Positions 1 through 7,995 of a stretch of 55,776 nucleotides of DNA are shown here, piece after piece. Position numbers and translations under genes: made by a program. Location of the stretch: assembly GCA_945864585.1 (NCBI GenBank), contig CAMBCF010000016.1, positions 1-55,776 of the forward strand. Reading direction: 5' to 3'. The notes below the pieces were generated by a model. It did not search any database and had not been told where the DNA came from. It worked only from the letters and a program-made list of their open reading frames with translations. This DNA comes from Bordetella parapertussis. Its GTDB lineage: Bacteria > Pseudomonadota > Gammaproteobacteria > Burkholderiales > SG8-41. Position 1 is the stretch's first letter, and every line of letters begins with the position of its first letter.

Positions 1-1
1 C

Positions 2-145
2 GCACTGTGCCGCACGGTAGACGAAGTGAAGAAGGCGACCGCGGAATGGCTTGCCAAGCCGGGCCCGATGATCATCGACGTGCGCGTGTCACGCTCGGTG
101 GTGACACTGCCGTATCGCCGCGTCCACTACGGCGAAGATGTATAA
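2..145 (+). CDS. Thiamine diphosphate-dependent enzyme, C-terminal end only (acetolactate synthase-like)
   Basis: A reading frame enters from the left edge and stops at TAA 143-145, so only the last 47 residues are visible. The tail reads EWLAKPGPMIIDVRVSRSVV and ends LPYRRVHYGEDV. A segment of the form GPxIIDVRV followed by a short basic and aromatic tail is what I expect at the end of the C-terminal pyrimidine-binding domain of acetolactate synthase-like ThDP enzymes, which act in the cytoplasm on 2-oxo acids. The next downstream gene is a Bug solute receptor, and ThDP enzymes often sit in such catabolic clusters. The catalytic part lies outside the window, so the substrate cannot be named. 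A frame in a different register overlaps it and looks random. Confidence 0.5.
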   Translation, partial: ALCRTVDEVKKATAEWLAKPGPMIIDVRVSRSVVTLPYRRVHYGEDV

Positions 146-161
146 AAACGTTTAGCTGCAC

Positions 162-195
162 AAAGCCCTTCGAATACATCCGAGGGGCTTTTTTT
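162..195 (+). terminator. Rho-independent terminator
   Basis: An 11-bp stem (AAAGCCCTTCG paired with CGAGGGGCTTT, one G-T pair) has an 8-nt loop and runs straight into a T-run at 189-195. It begins 16 bases after the stop codon of the thiamine-diphosphate enzyme and separates that gene from the Bug receptor downstream. Confidence 0.85.
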
Positions 196-279
196 CGCTT
201 ACGATAGGGTTCGTGGAATCACATTAACTGCGGCCGCGCAAACATCCAAATGGCCCGACCAGCCCGCGGGCGGCAGTGT

Positions 280-335
280 GTAGCGTGCGCTGTGCGCACG
301 TAATTCGATGGAATCGTGCGCACAACGCACGTTAC
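280..335. repeat. Palindromic repeat, GTAGCGTGCGC family, copy 1
   Basis: The left arm GTAGCGTGCGCTGTGCGCACG (280-300) pairs with 315-335 (reverse complement GTAACGTGCGTTGTGCGCACG, two mismatches) around a 14-nt loop. A second copy with nearly the same arms lies at 10126-10178. It occupies the leader of the first Bug gene, 43 bases before its start codon, so it could form a strong mRNA hairpin there. Confidence 0.8.
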
Positions 336-378
336 GTTTCTGAACATCGTGACGACAATTAGAGGAAGGTATCGGAAA

Positions 379-1347
379 ATGATGCGGGCAACCTGCGGCA
401 GCGCCGTAACTGTAATGCTGGCGGCGCTGCTGTTCAGCCGCGCGACAGTGGCGCAGTACCCGGAGCGCCACCTCGCTGCCATCGTGCCGTTCGCCGCCGG
501 CGCCACCAATGATGTCATTGCGCGTCGCGTCGCGCCGCATTTGGCGAAGGCGCTGGGACAGCAGGTCATCATCGAGAACCGGCCGGGTGCTGATGGCCGC
601 ATCGGCATCGAGGTGGTGGCCAAAGCCACGCCGGATGGTTATACGATCTTGTTTAGTGGCGGGGCGGTAACTTTGATTCCGGCGCTGCGCAAGAACGTGG
701 CCTGGGACCCGCTGCGCCAGATCCAGCCCGTCGCCGAGTTGGGAACGATCCCTTACGTCATTGCGGTCAATCCCAATGTCCCCGCGCGCAGTCTCGCCGC
801 GCTGATCAAGCTCGCGGCTGCGCATCCGGGGAAGCTGAACGGCTCTGCGGGTGGCAATTCTTCTGAAATGGCGATTGCATTGTTCCGCATCAAAACCGGG
901 ACGCGCATGGAAATCATTCCCTACAAAGGCACCGGCCACGCCGCGCTCGCGGTCGCCACCGGCGAGGCGGATTTTGCGATCATGGATGCATCCGCGTGGC
1001 TGCCGTTTATCCCGGCGACACGCGTGCGCGCGCTGGCGGTGATGGGGACAAAACGTATTGCCATCCTGCCGGACGTGCCGACTACGCAGGAGGCGGGCCT
1101 GCCTGATTTTATCAGCGGTGCGCAGTTTGGTGTCTACACCACCGGCGGCACGCCCGCGAATGTGGTGCGCAGGCTGAATGCCGAAATCAACCGCATCACT
1201 GCAACACCCGAGATGACTAAAAGTTTTCTCGCGATCGGACTGGAACCGGCCAATAAAACGGTTGAAGCCTACACGCGGTTGTATCTGGCGGACCTCGCGA
1301 TGTGGAAGGATGTGGTGACGCGCGCGAAGATTCCGATGACGGACTGA
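379..1347 (+). CDS. Bug/TctC-family tripartite tricarboxylate transporter substrate-binding protein
   Basis: This is a periplasmic solute receptor of the Bug (Bordetella uptake gene) family, about 322 residues, the usual size. I chose ATG 379 because AGGAAGG (363-369) lies 9 bases upstream and the next residues, MMRATCGSAV to TVAQ, form a signal peptide; an upstream GTG at 316 would put a non-secretory leader before it. Family landmarks are VPFAAGATNDVIARRV near the mature N-terminus, GQQVIIENRPGADG, PDGYTILFSGG and the IPYKGTGHAAL segment. The usual YPxKPI opening is altered to YPERHL, and GAGG is GADG, so this is a somewhat divergent member. Known Bug receptors bind small carboxylates or amides; the ligand here cannot be inferred. 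No TctA or TctB membrane subunits are adjacent. Confidence 0.9.
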   Translation: MMRATCGSAVTVMLAALLFSRATVAQYPERHLAAIVPFAAGATNDVIARRVAPHLAKALGQQVIIENRPGADGRIGIEVVAKATPDGYTILFSGGAVTLIPALRKNVAWDPLRQIQPVAELGTIPYVIAVNPNVPARSLAALIKLAAAHPGKLNGSAGGNSSEMAIALFRIKTGTRMEIIPYKGTGHAALAVATGEADFAIMDASAWLPFIPATRVRALAVMGTKRIAILPDVPTTQEAGLPDFISGAQFGVYTTGGTPANVVRRLNAEINRITATPEMTKSFLAIGLEPANKTVEAYTRLYLADLAMWKDVVTRAKIPMTD

Positions 1348-1568
1348 AGAGGCGCATGGCGTGCGCAAGGCGCACCGCGACTCGGGTCGTGTCGCATGAG
1401 CCGCAAATTTTCCGCAGTTGGTTCGCAACGAAAAACGGGCCGCCGGTAACCCGCTTGCGGACGATGGCGCGGCAAGTTTGCGTGGCCACGCTATGCGGGT
1501 GCGTTCACCTTCGACAGCACGGGAGCAACAAAAAGCGTCTTGCCTGTGCTTCCCGTCACACCGTGCAG

Positions 1569-2285
1569 CTACGGCACATACCCCGCCTCCAGCTGATCCA
1601 TCACCGTCACCACACGGCGGTCGATATAGCTGTACCAATGATAAAAATACGGGTCTGACGGCAGTATTCGCGGCGGTTTTTTGTCGCGCGCTTCGGTGTA
1701 GGCGGTCTGGCTCGCGCGCAGCGTCACTTCACCGTGGGGATTTTTGAGTACCGCATCACCCGCGAACGATTTGCCGTAGGTGCCTGCCTGCGCACCGGGC
1801 AATTGCGTAAATTTCGAGGTGATGTAAGCGACATCGCTATCGGCGCCGCGCATGTCCATGCGGGCATCGGGCGTGTTGAAAATGATGCCGGTGTTGCGGG
1901 CGCCGGCGATGCGTCCCGACGTCACGCGTACCGCCCCGTGTGTGAGTTTGAATTCGGCGCGATTCTGCGCGGATTCGCCCGCTTCGGTATAGCGATACGC
2001 GTCGAGGCGCACTTCGGTGTCGGGGCGCACGATGATGCGCGCGCCATCCATCATGGTGAGCAGCGCCCACGATTTTTCGCCGGTGCGCACCACGTCGCCT
2101 TCATCGATATCAAGGCCGTGGCGCGGTGCGCATTCAGGCCTGCCGGAAAACACCCTGACCTGACCTTCGATGGTGCGCACGATGCCCACCTGCGCCAGCG
2201 CCGGAGCGGCGCTCATCAGCGCAATACACACCATGGCGCACGCCAGGGGCACGCCCACAAAAAAATCGCTAAGGGTGTTTTGCAT
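1569..2285 (-). CDS. FecR-domain periplasmic protein
   Basis: A 238-residue secreted protein. I chose the ATG at 2285-2283 because it starts a typical signal peptide (MQNTLSDFFVGVPLAC then MSAAPALAQ); the frame is open further upstream but without secretory character. The mature N-terminal half carries a FecR-like beta-rich domain: GIVRTIEGQVRVF, DIDEGDVVRTGEKS, a hydrophobic segment with DGARIIVRPDTEVRLDAY, then GAVRVTSGRIAG. There is no FecI sigma factor or FecA receptor nearby and no N-terminal cytoplasmic anti-sigma domain, so this is a stand-alone FecR-domain protein, probably of the envelope type, rather than a classical sigma regulator. It is convergent with the upstream Bug gene. The C-terminus ends with a Tyr-rich stretch (DPYFYHWYSYID). 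Function is unassigned. Confidence 0.75.
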   Translation of the reverse strand: MQNTLSDFFVGVPLACAMVCIALMSAAPALAQVGIVRTIEGQVRVFSGRPECAPRHGLDIDEGDVVRTGEKSWALLTMMDGARIIVRPDTEVRLDAYRYTEAGESAQNRAEFKLTHGAVRVTSGRIAGARNTGIIFNTPDARMDMRGADSDVAYITSKFTQLPGAQAGTYGKSFAGDAVLKNPHGEVTLRASQTAYTEARDKKPPRILPSDPYFYHWYSYIDRRVVTVMDQLEAGYVP

Positions 2286-2408
2286 ACACTGATAATACCG
2301 CTGATCCGGGCGCGCGGGCCACGCTAAATCGCGCTGCCGCAAGGCTGCCCCTGTTGCGCACCCTGCGTGTAGCGGTAAACTCGCTGCCATACCAACCGGG
2401 AGGCATTC

Positions 2409-3371
2409 ATGATCGCACGAGTTTCGTTCGCACTGCTTACGCTGCTGGCGTGGGCGCCAGCCACATTTGCGCAGGGCTACCCGTCCAAGCCGATACGCTT
2501 CATTATTCCGTTTCCGCCGGGTGGCCCCACCGATTTGATGGGGCGCGCGGCGGCTGACCGCATCGCCAGGGCGTGGAACGTCCAGGTGATTGCGGACAAT
2601 CGCGCGGGCGCCGGCGGCAACATCGGTACCGAACTATGCGCCAAAGCGCTGCCGGATGGTTACACCCTGTGCATGATGACGGTGGCGCAAACCATTTCGC
2701 CGGCGATCTACAAAAAACTCGGCTTCGATCCGATCCGGGATTTCAGCCACGTCACGCTGATGGCGATGCTGCCCAGCATGCTGACGGTGCATCCGGCGCT
2801 GCCGGTGAAAACGGTGAAAGAGGTGATTGCGCTCGCGAAAACGAGTCCCGGCCAGTTGACCTACGCCTCCACCGGCAACGGCACCAGCCCGCACATGCTG
2901 ATGGAAATGCTCAGCGCGATGGCTGGCGTGAAAATGGTGCATGTGCCCTACAAAGGTCAGGCGCCCGCCGTAGTCGATCAGATCGCGGGACAAATACAAC
3001 TCGCGTTCAACACCGCGGCTACCGTGCTGCAGCATGTGCAGGCGGGCAAGTTGAAACCCATTGCGATCTCCACCCGCGAACGCTTTCCGCCGATGCCGAA
3101 TTTGCCGACGGTGGAGGAGGGCGGCATCAAGGGTTTTGACGGCAGTTCGTGGCAGTCGGTGGTGATGCCGGCGAATACGCCGCGCGAGATCGTCGCCAAG
3201 GTGTATCAGGAGCTTGCGGGCATGCTCAAATCGCCCGAAGTGCGCGCGCGGTTTCTGGCACAGGGCGCGCTTGCCTCGGGCATGCCGCCGGATCAGTTCG
3301 TGGCGTTCGCCAGGCTCGAAATGGAAAAGTGGGCGAAGGTTGCGAAGTTTGCCAACATCCAGCTCGACTGA
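2409..3371 (+). CDS. Bug/TctC-family tripartite tricarboxylate transporter substrate-binding protein
   Basis: A 320-residue periplasmic receptor with all family hallmarks: signal peptide ending ATFAQ, then GYPSKPIRFIIPFPPGGPTD, the ligand-loop segment DNRAGAGGNIGTE, PDGYTLCMMT, HVPYKGQAPAVVDQIAGQ and a C-terminal helix. The start ATG 2409 is preceded by GGGAGG at 2399-2404. It is followed within 10 bases by a predicted membrane protein and then by a class II aldolase and a VOC protein on the same strand, a plausible catabolic operon in which the receptor captures the carboxylate substrate. Genes for the TctAB permease are not in the window, as is common for the expanded Bug families of Burkholderiales, where one permease may serve many receptors. 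Confidence 0.92.
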   Translation: MIARVSFALLTLLAWAPATFAQGYPSKPIRFIIPFPPGGPTDLMGRAAADRIARAWNVQVIADNRAGAGGNIGTELCAKALPDGYTLCMMTVAQTISPAIYKKLGFDPIRDFSHVTLMAMLPSMLTVHPALPVKTVKEVIALAKTSPGQLTYASTGNGTSPHMLMEMLSAMAGVKMVHVPYKGQAPAVVDQIAGQIQLAFNTAATVLQHVQAGKLKPIAISTRERFPPMPNLPTVEEGGIKGFDGSSWQSVVMPANTPREIVAKVYQELAGMLKSPEVRARFLAQGALASGMPPDQFVAFARLEMEKWAKVAKFANIQLD

Positions 3372-3378
3372 TTGCGCA

Positions 3379-3963
3379 GTGCTGGCGCACGGCGCGGCGT
3401 TTGTTGCGCGGCGCACTGCCAGTGGCATTACGCTGGAATTCCCCGTGCTGCGGGTACCCGGCGTGGCGCTCGGCTTGGGCGGGTTCGCGCTGCTGTGCGG
3501 CCTGATGCCGGCGCTGGGGTTGTCCGCGCTGCCGCTGGAAAGCGCCAACGCCGCGGCGCTGCTGTCGCTGGCGTTGATCGGCGGAGTCGCCGCGCCATTT
3601 ATACTGGCGAGTCTGGTGTTCGCGCTGCTGGCGCTATACTTGATTGCGAACTCGCTGCGTGTTGAAATTGACGCACAGGGTGTGCGCAGCGAACGGCGGG
3701 TGTTCGGACGGGTGACCAAATTGTGTGCAATCGCGCGCGCGGATATCGTGGAAATCGAACCGCGCATCGGCGCGCGTTATCAAAATGTGTTCAGTTCAGC
3801 ACCGCGCTACGCGTTGGTTGCGAAACATTGCAGCGCAGGGGGCAAGGACGTGGTGGTCGCCGAAGACGTACTAGGACAGGCACTGATGATCGAACTACGC
3901 AGCTTGATTTGCAGCGCGCTAATGATGGATAATAACGCTTTGAAAACAAATAGTTATGAATAA
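3379..3963 (+). CDS. Predicted small integral membrane protein, function unknown
   Basis: About 194 residues, not recognised as a named family. The start is uncertain: GTG 3379 lies just after the Bug gene's stop and has no clear ribosome-binding site, so translation may be coupled to the upstream gene. Residues 25-50 (VPGVALGLGGFALLCGLMPA) and 65-92 (LLSLALIGGVAAPFILASLV and onward) are two strong membrane segments. The C-terminal half is a soluble, beta-rich domain (SLRVEIDAQGVRSERRVFGR, then ARADIVEIEPRIG) that reads like a PH-like membrane-protein domain of the kind that follows paired helices. The end overlaps the next start by 8 bases, arguing for co-transcription with the aldolase. Confidence 0.6.
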   Translation: MLAHGAAFVARRTASGITLEFPVLRVPGVALGLGGFALLCGLMPALGLSALPLESANAAALLSLALIGGVAAPFILASLVFALLALYLIANSLRVEIDAQGVRSERRVFGRVTKLCAIARADIVEIEPRIGARYQNVFSSAPRYALVAKHCSAGGKDVVVAEDVLGQALMIELRSLICSALMMDNNALKTNSYE

Positions 3964-4696
3964 TCTTCCAGACCAAACCCAGGCACGCATCGACTTAACC
4001 GCCGCGCTGCGCAGCGCGTCGCGCATGCATCTCGGTGAAGGCATTTGCAATCATTTCAGCCTTGCCATGTCCGGCCAGCCGGGAAATTTTCTGATCAACC
4101 CGCAAGGCTTTCACTGGTCGGAAATCACGCCCGCCGATCTGGTGGTGGTGGATGCACAGGGGCGCAAGGTTGCCGGCAGGCACAGCGTGGAGCCGACGGC
4201 GTTTTTCATCCACAGCGCAATTCATCGCGGCAACGCCAACGCCGCCTGCGTGATGCATACGCATATGCCGTATGCGACAGCGCTCAGCGTGCTGCAAGGC
4301 GGACGGCTGCAATGGGCGAGCCAGGTTGCGCTCAAGTTTTACCAGCGGGTTGCGTATGACGAAAACTACAACGGTCTGGCGCTCGACGACGCCGAAGGCG
4401 AACGCATGTGTAAAGCGATGGGCGGCGCGGATGTGCTGTTCCTCGGCAATCATGGCATCATCGTGTGCGGGCCTACGGTGCAGGCAACGTTTGATGACTT
4501 GTATTACCTTGAACGCGCGTGCATGCTGCAAGTGCTGGCGATGGGCACCGGCAAACCGCTGCGTATCGTGCCGGACGCCATCGCGGCCAAAACCGGGCGC
4601 CAGATGAATGAAGAAAGCCAGCAGGCGGAGTTGCATCTGGAGGCGCTAAAGCGCATGCTGGACCGTGATGAACCGGGGTGGTCACGGCTGGAGTAG
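3956..4696 (+). CDS. Class II aldolase/adducin family protein
   Basis: A 246-residue cytoplasmic aldolase of the AraD/FucA fold. Landmarks are GEGICNHFSLAM near the N-terminus (phosphate or substrate loop), the metal-binding pair in VMHTHMPYATAL, and the third metal histidine in FLGNHGIIVCGPT near residue 165. Members cleave or decarboxylate hydroxy acids and sugar phosphates using a divalent metal. It overlaps the membrane-protein gene upstream and is followed by a VOC enzyme, so it probably belongs to the same catabolic operon as the Bug receptor at 2.4 kb. The N-terminal ~20 residues are short, lacking an extended adducin-type leader. The actual substrate cannot be told from the sequence. 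Confidence 0.88.
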   Translation: MNNLPDQTQARIDLTAALRSASRMHLGEGICNHFSLAMSGQPGNFLINPQGFHWSEITPADLVVVDAQGRKVAGRHSVEPTAFFIHSAIHRGNANAACVMHTHMPYATALSVLQGGRLQWASQVALKFYQRVAYDENYNGLALDDAEGERMCKAMGGADVLFLGNHGIIVCGPTVQATFDDLYYLERACMLQVLAMGTGKPLRIVPDAIAAKTGRQMNEESQQAELHLEALKRMLDRDEPGWSRLE

Positions 4697-4821
4697 ATTC
4701 AGTGAAACGGGAATGGTGAAATGTGAAACGTAACCTCTCGCCTCCCCGCTCGCCCATCGGTGACAGGCCACAGGATTTTACATGTCACGCCTCACGCACC
4801 ACGTTAAACCAGGAGACCTAG

Positions 4822-5457
4822 ATGAGCGTCGATACCGCAGCACTGCGTGCCGCCATCAGCAGCGCATCGCCGCCGTTTGAACTGCGCAAAATCGGCCATG
4901 TGGTGCTGATGGTGACCGACCTGCAACGCTCGATTGCGTTCTACACCGGTGTGCTGGGCTTTAAGGTTTCGGACATTTACGGCGACGACAGGATGCCCGG
5001 AGGCATGGTGTTCATGCGTTGCAACCCGGATCATCACGGCGTCGCGCTGATCGGCGGTGCGCCGGCGCCGTCACAAAAACGTGAGCTGCATCATATGGCG
5101 TTCGAGGTCGCTACACTCGACGAGGTATTCCGCGCGCGCAAGCATCTGCGTGAAAGCGGCGCCACCATCCTGTTTGAAGGACGCCGCCGTGCCGGTGTGC
5201 AAATCGCGGTGGAGTTTCTCGACCCCGACGGCCACAACCTCGAAATCTATTGGGGACTTGATCAGATTGGCAGCGAGGGCATCGCGCGCCCCAGTGAACA
5301 ATGGCGCGGCGCAAAATCACTCGAAGAAGCCCTCGCTAATCCGCCACCGGGACAACAGCCGGTGTTGCACGATAAGGCGCTGCTCAACCCGCAGCAACCG
5401 CGCCTGCTGCAAACGCTCGACTTCGTCGTCGCCACGCCCAATACTTACCCCGGCTAG
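4822..5457 (+). CDS. VOC superfamily protein (glyoxalase/extradiol dioxygenase fold)
   Basis: A 211-residue vicinal-oxygen-chelate protein. AGGAG at 4811-4815 is correctly placed before ATG 4822. The fold starts at KIGHVVLMVTDLQRSIAFY with candidate metal ligand H26, continues with LHHMAFEV (H91) and closes with DPDGHNLEIYW (E141), matching the His-His-Glu triad of extradiol ring-cleaving dioxygenases and related VOC metalloenzymes. A C-terminal extension of about 60 residues (IARPSEQWRGAKSLEEALAN and onward) resembles single-domain catechol or biphenyl-2,3-diol dioxygenase-like proteins of soil Proteobacteria. It follows the aldolase, which fits an aromatic or hydroxy-acid breakdown role. 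Substrate unknown. Confidence 0.85.
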   Translation: MSVDTAALRAAISSASPPFELRKIGHVVLMVTDLQRSIAFYTGVLGFKVSDIYGDDRMPGGMVFMRCNPDHHGVALIGGAPAPSQKRELHHMAFEVATLDEVFRARKHLRESGATILFEGRRRAGVQIAVEFLDPDGHNLEIYWGLDQIGSEGIARPSEQWRGAKSLEEALANPPPGQQPVLHDKALLNPQQPRLLQTLDFVVATPNTYPG

Positions 5458-5687
5458 TGCAGCACCAGCGGTTGTCCCATCAGCACATCGAAGTTGCCCA
5501 GAAACTCGTCGATGTTTTCGGGTGAGGCGTCTTCGGCGATCACGCCGTTGATGGATTGCGCAAAACGCTGCGCCACGTCGCCGTGAAAGAAGGTGCTGCG
5601 GCGGCTGTACTTGTCCACCAGTTCAAAACCGCGCTGGTCGGCGTACTCGACCACGTAGTAGTTTTCGCTGTTGTAGACCACGTTCAT
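5454..5687 (-). CDS. DUF3567 family protein
   Basis: A 77-residue protein beginning MNVVYNSENYYVVEY and ending FDVLMGQPLVLH, with IDEFLGNFD in between; these match my memory of DUF3567, a short acidic protein family of unknown function found almost only in Betaproteobacteria. The ribosome-binding site AGGAGG (reverse strand, 5694-5699) is strong. It overlaps the end of the convergent VOC gene by four bases. It serves here mainly as a lineage marker. There is no membrane segment and no recognisable catalytic motif. Confidence 0.85.
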   Translation of the reverse strand: MNVVYNSENYYVVEYADQRGFELVDKYSRRSTFFHGDVAQRFAQSINGVIAEDASPENIDEFLGNFDVLMGQPLVLH

Positions 5688-5860
5688 AAGCCACCTCCTG
5701 TTACCTGCGCTGAATCCATTTAACGCCTATTGCTTCTAACGCACGAGCCCGCCGGTCGCTTACACGCTGCCGTTCAGCGCTTGCGATATCCCACACTGGA
5801 CCTGTGGGCATATGCGGCCCACGGCGTTATTGCATTCATCTGAGGATGAAAGCGGTGATT

Positions 5861-6757
5861 TCAAGTCCCGCGCCGCCACTGCGACACGGCAATGCCGGTC
5901 AAAATCAGCACCAAAGCCAGGTAAGCGTGCAGGCCCGGCGTCTCACCCAGCAGCGCCACGCCCAGAAACACCGCCACCGCCGGGCTCATATAGTTGACCA
6001 GCGACATAAACGTCGGTCCGGCAGAGGCGATGAGTTTGAAGTACACCACCGTGGCTATCGCGGTTGGTCCCACGCCCAGCCACAGAATCGCCCACAACGA
6101 TGCCACGCTCGGGTCTAACCGCCACGGCTGGTCAAGCACCAGCGCCACCGGTAACGCGATTACGCTGGCGATCAATAACATCGCTGCCGACGCCACCAGC
6201 ACATCGTCACCGTGTGCGAGGATGCGCGTGAGCACGCTGTTGGCCGCATAACACAGGGCGCCGAGCAGGATCGCGGATTGTGATGGGGTTGCCGCCGACT
6301 GCCCGGCTACCGGATCAAGCGCCGGCGGCCCCATCAGCACAGCGATGCCCGCGAAGCCCAGAATGAATCCGATCACACGAGCGCGCATCATGTGCTCGCC
6401 TTTGACAAAAAAATGCGCGAGCAGCATGGTGGCGAGCGGCATCACCGCCATCAGAATGCCGGCGAGCGCGCTGTCGGTGCGTTGTTGGCCCCAGGTAATA
6501 GCGGTGAACGGAATGCAGTTGCCGAGCAACGCGAGTATCAGGTAGTTGCCCCAAACCTTGCCCCATGGCGGCAGACGCGCGCCACGCCCATACACCACCA
6601 CCAGCAAAATTAACGCGCCAAGTATCAGCCGCGTAGCCACCAGGGTGGAGGTCGGCACCGTTGCGACACCGAGCTTGATGAACATGAATGACGAACCCCA
6701 CATCGCCACCAGCGCGGCGAGCAACATCCAGTCCATCGCACTGCGATGCGGCCCCAT
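5861..6757 (-). CDS. EamA/DMT-superfamily transporter
   Basis: A 298-residue inner-membrane protein with about ten hydrophobic helices arranged as two EamA repeats, each opening with a Gly/Ser-rich helix (WGSSFMFIKLG near residue 20; ILLGALCYAANSVLTRILA near 165). ITWGQQRTDSALAGIL is the typical helix 4-5 region of the YdcZ/RhaT-like drug and metabolite transporters, which export amino acids or metabolites. An internal ATG at 6736 (MDWMLLAAL) is an equally good start; neither has a clear Shine-Dalgarno. It lies downstream of, and on the same strand as, the Ldh-type dehydrogenase. Substrate not predictable. Confidence 0.87.
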   Translation of the reverse strand: MGPHRSAMDWMLLAALVAMWGSSFMFIKLGVATVPTSTLVATRLILGALILLVVVYGRGARLPPWGKVWGNYLILALLGNCIPFTAITWGQQRTDSALAGILMAVMPLATMLLAHFFVKGEHMMRARVIGFILGFAGIAVLMGPPALDPVAGQSAATPSQSAILLGALCYAANSVLTRILAHGDDVLVASAAMLLIASVIALPVALVLDQPWRLDPSVASLWAILWLGVGPTAIATVVYFKLIASAGPTFMSLVNYMSPAVAVFLGVALLGETPGLHAYLALVLILTGIAVSQWRRGT

Positions 6758-6849
6758 CAGTTAGCGGCTGCCTGCGCAGCCCCGACCGCGTGCCGCCCGC
6801 TATCCAATGGTTGCTTCATCAAGCTAATTTTACAGTCATTCATTCAGCG

Positions 6850-7866
6850 CTACACGTAAGGCGCAAGCACCCCTTGCGGCACGGCCAGCAATGCCTCATG
6901 GATGAAACGGTCAATCACGATGCCTTCGCGCAGATTTTTCGCGCGCTGTTTGAAGGAGCGTTCTCCGGGCAGACGGATTTCATCCACCCCCGGCTGACGC
7001 GGCGCGGCCTTGATGCGCGCGAGATTGTCGCTGAGTTGCTGGCGATAATCCGCCAGCGGCATCAACAAATCGGGTTTCATTGCCATCATCACATAGCCGG
7101 AATTTTTTTCCGCATCACTGCCGGAACCGGCGAACACGCCCAGCGCCTGCGCCGCCATCGCCAGTGCGAAACCCTTGTAGCCGCCGAACGCAAGCAGCGC
7201 GCCCGCGCGCGCGGCCGTGGCGTTGCGCGTGGGCCTGCCCTGCGCGTCGATGGCCACTCCTTCGGGCAACAATTCGCTGCGCCGCTCGCGAAACTGCAAG
7301 TCGGTGGCCATAAAGGCCGAGGTGCCAAGGTCGATCACAAACGGCTCGCCCGCCGTGGGAAACCCAAACGACAGCGGATTGGTGCCATACGCCGCCTTGG
7401 CCGCGCCCGGTGGCGCCACCTGCTGCGTCGAACTCACGGTATGGATGCCGATCAATCCGGCGCGCGCAATCGTCTCCACGTAAATCGCTCCGCGCCCGCT
7501 CATCCAGCTGTTGTTCATGCCAATGACGCCAAAGCCGTGTTGTTGCGCGCGTTCGATGGCCATTTCAGCTGCGCGCATCAGCGTATACATGCCGCAGTTG
7601 TTGCCGCCATCGATCATCGCGGACACCGGCGTCTCATACACCGTTTTAAGCCGCTGGCGCGGCTGGCGCAGATTCCTGTGCTCGAATACATTCAGCAGCT
7701 TGGGCAGCCCCGAATACTCGTAGCCGCACAGCGCGGCATCCATCACGTGCTCGGCGATCACGCCGGCTTGTTCATCGTCGTAGCCGGTTATTTTCAATGA
7801 GGCGACGGCAAGAGCGCGCGCTTCGGTGGCGGTCAGTTGCACGCGTTCGGGGGAAATCATTTCCAT
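6850..7866 (-). CDS. Malate/L-lactate dehydrogenase-type NAD(P)-dependent oxidoreductase (Ldh family)
   Basis: A protein of about 338 residues of the YbiC/ComC/MdH (Ldh_2) family, which reduces 2-oxo acids with NAD(P)H and is unrelated to the Rossmann-fold LDH. Landmarks are the N-terminal helical part (LTATEARALAVASL), GCMYTLMRAAEMAIERA-like NCGMYTLMRAAEMA, GVIGMNNSWMSGRGAIYVE, YGTNPLSFGFPT, FVIDLGTSAFMA and FGGYKGFALAM. I chose ATG 7866 (MEMISPERV) because residues further upstream are not family-like. It is divergent from an acyl-CoA dehydrogenase with a 129-bp spacer at 7867-7995, which must carry both promoters. In catabolic clusters such enzymes act on hydroxy acids such as 3-sulfolactate, malate or ureidoglycolate; which one is not determined here. 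Confidence 0.87.
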   Translation of the reverse strand: MEMISPERVQLTATEARALAVASLKITGYDDEQAGVIAEHVMDAALCGYEYSGLPKLLNVFEHRNLRQPRQRLKTVYETPVSAMIDGGNNCGMYTLMRAAEMAIERAQQHGFGVIGMNNSWMSGRGAIYVETIARAGLIGIHTVSSTQQVAPPGAAKAAYGTNPLSFGFPTAGEPFVIDLGTSAFMATDLQFRERRSELLPEGVAIDAQGRPTRNATAARAGALLAFGGYKGFALAMAAQALGVFAGSGSDAEKNSGYVMMAMKPDLLMPLADYRQQLSDNLARIKAAPRQPGVDEIRLPGERSFKQRAKNLREGIVIDRFIHEALLAVPQGVLAPYV

Positions 7867-7995
7867 GTTTAATCTCGTTGCGGTGTAGTGGCTGTGGCAG
7901 AATCTGCTGTGGCGAACACCGACAGTAACAAGGTTCGCCAATTGGAACAAGATGCAACAGGACCCGCGCCTAGCTTAAGCCCAATCGAGCCTGCC

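Noticed and set aside
199-1638. Long reverse-strand open frame (479 codons) opposite the first Bug gene
   Set aside because: It is antisense to a well-supported Bug receptor, is rich in Arg, His and Cys without family motifs, and results from the codon bias of GC-rich DNA.
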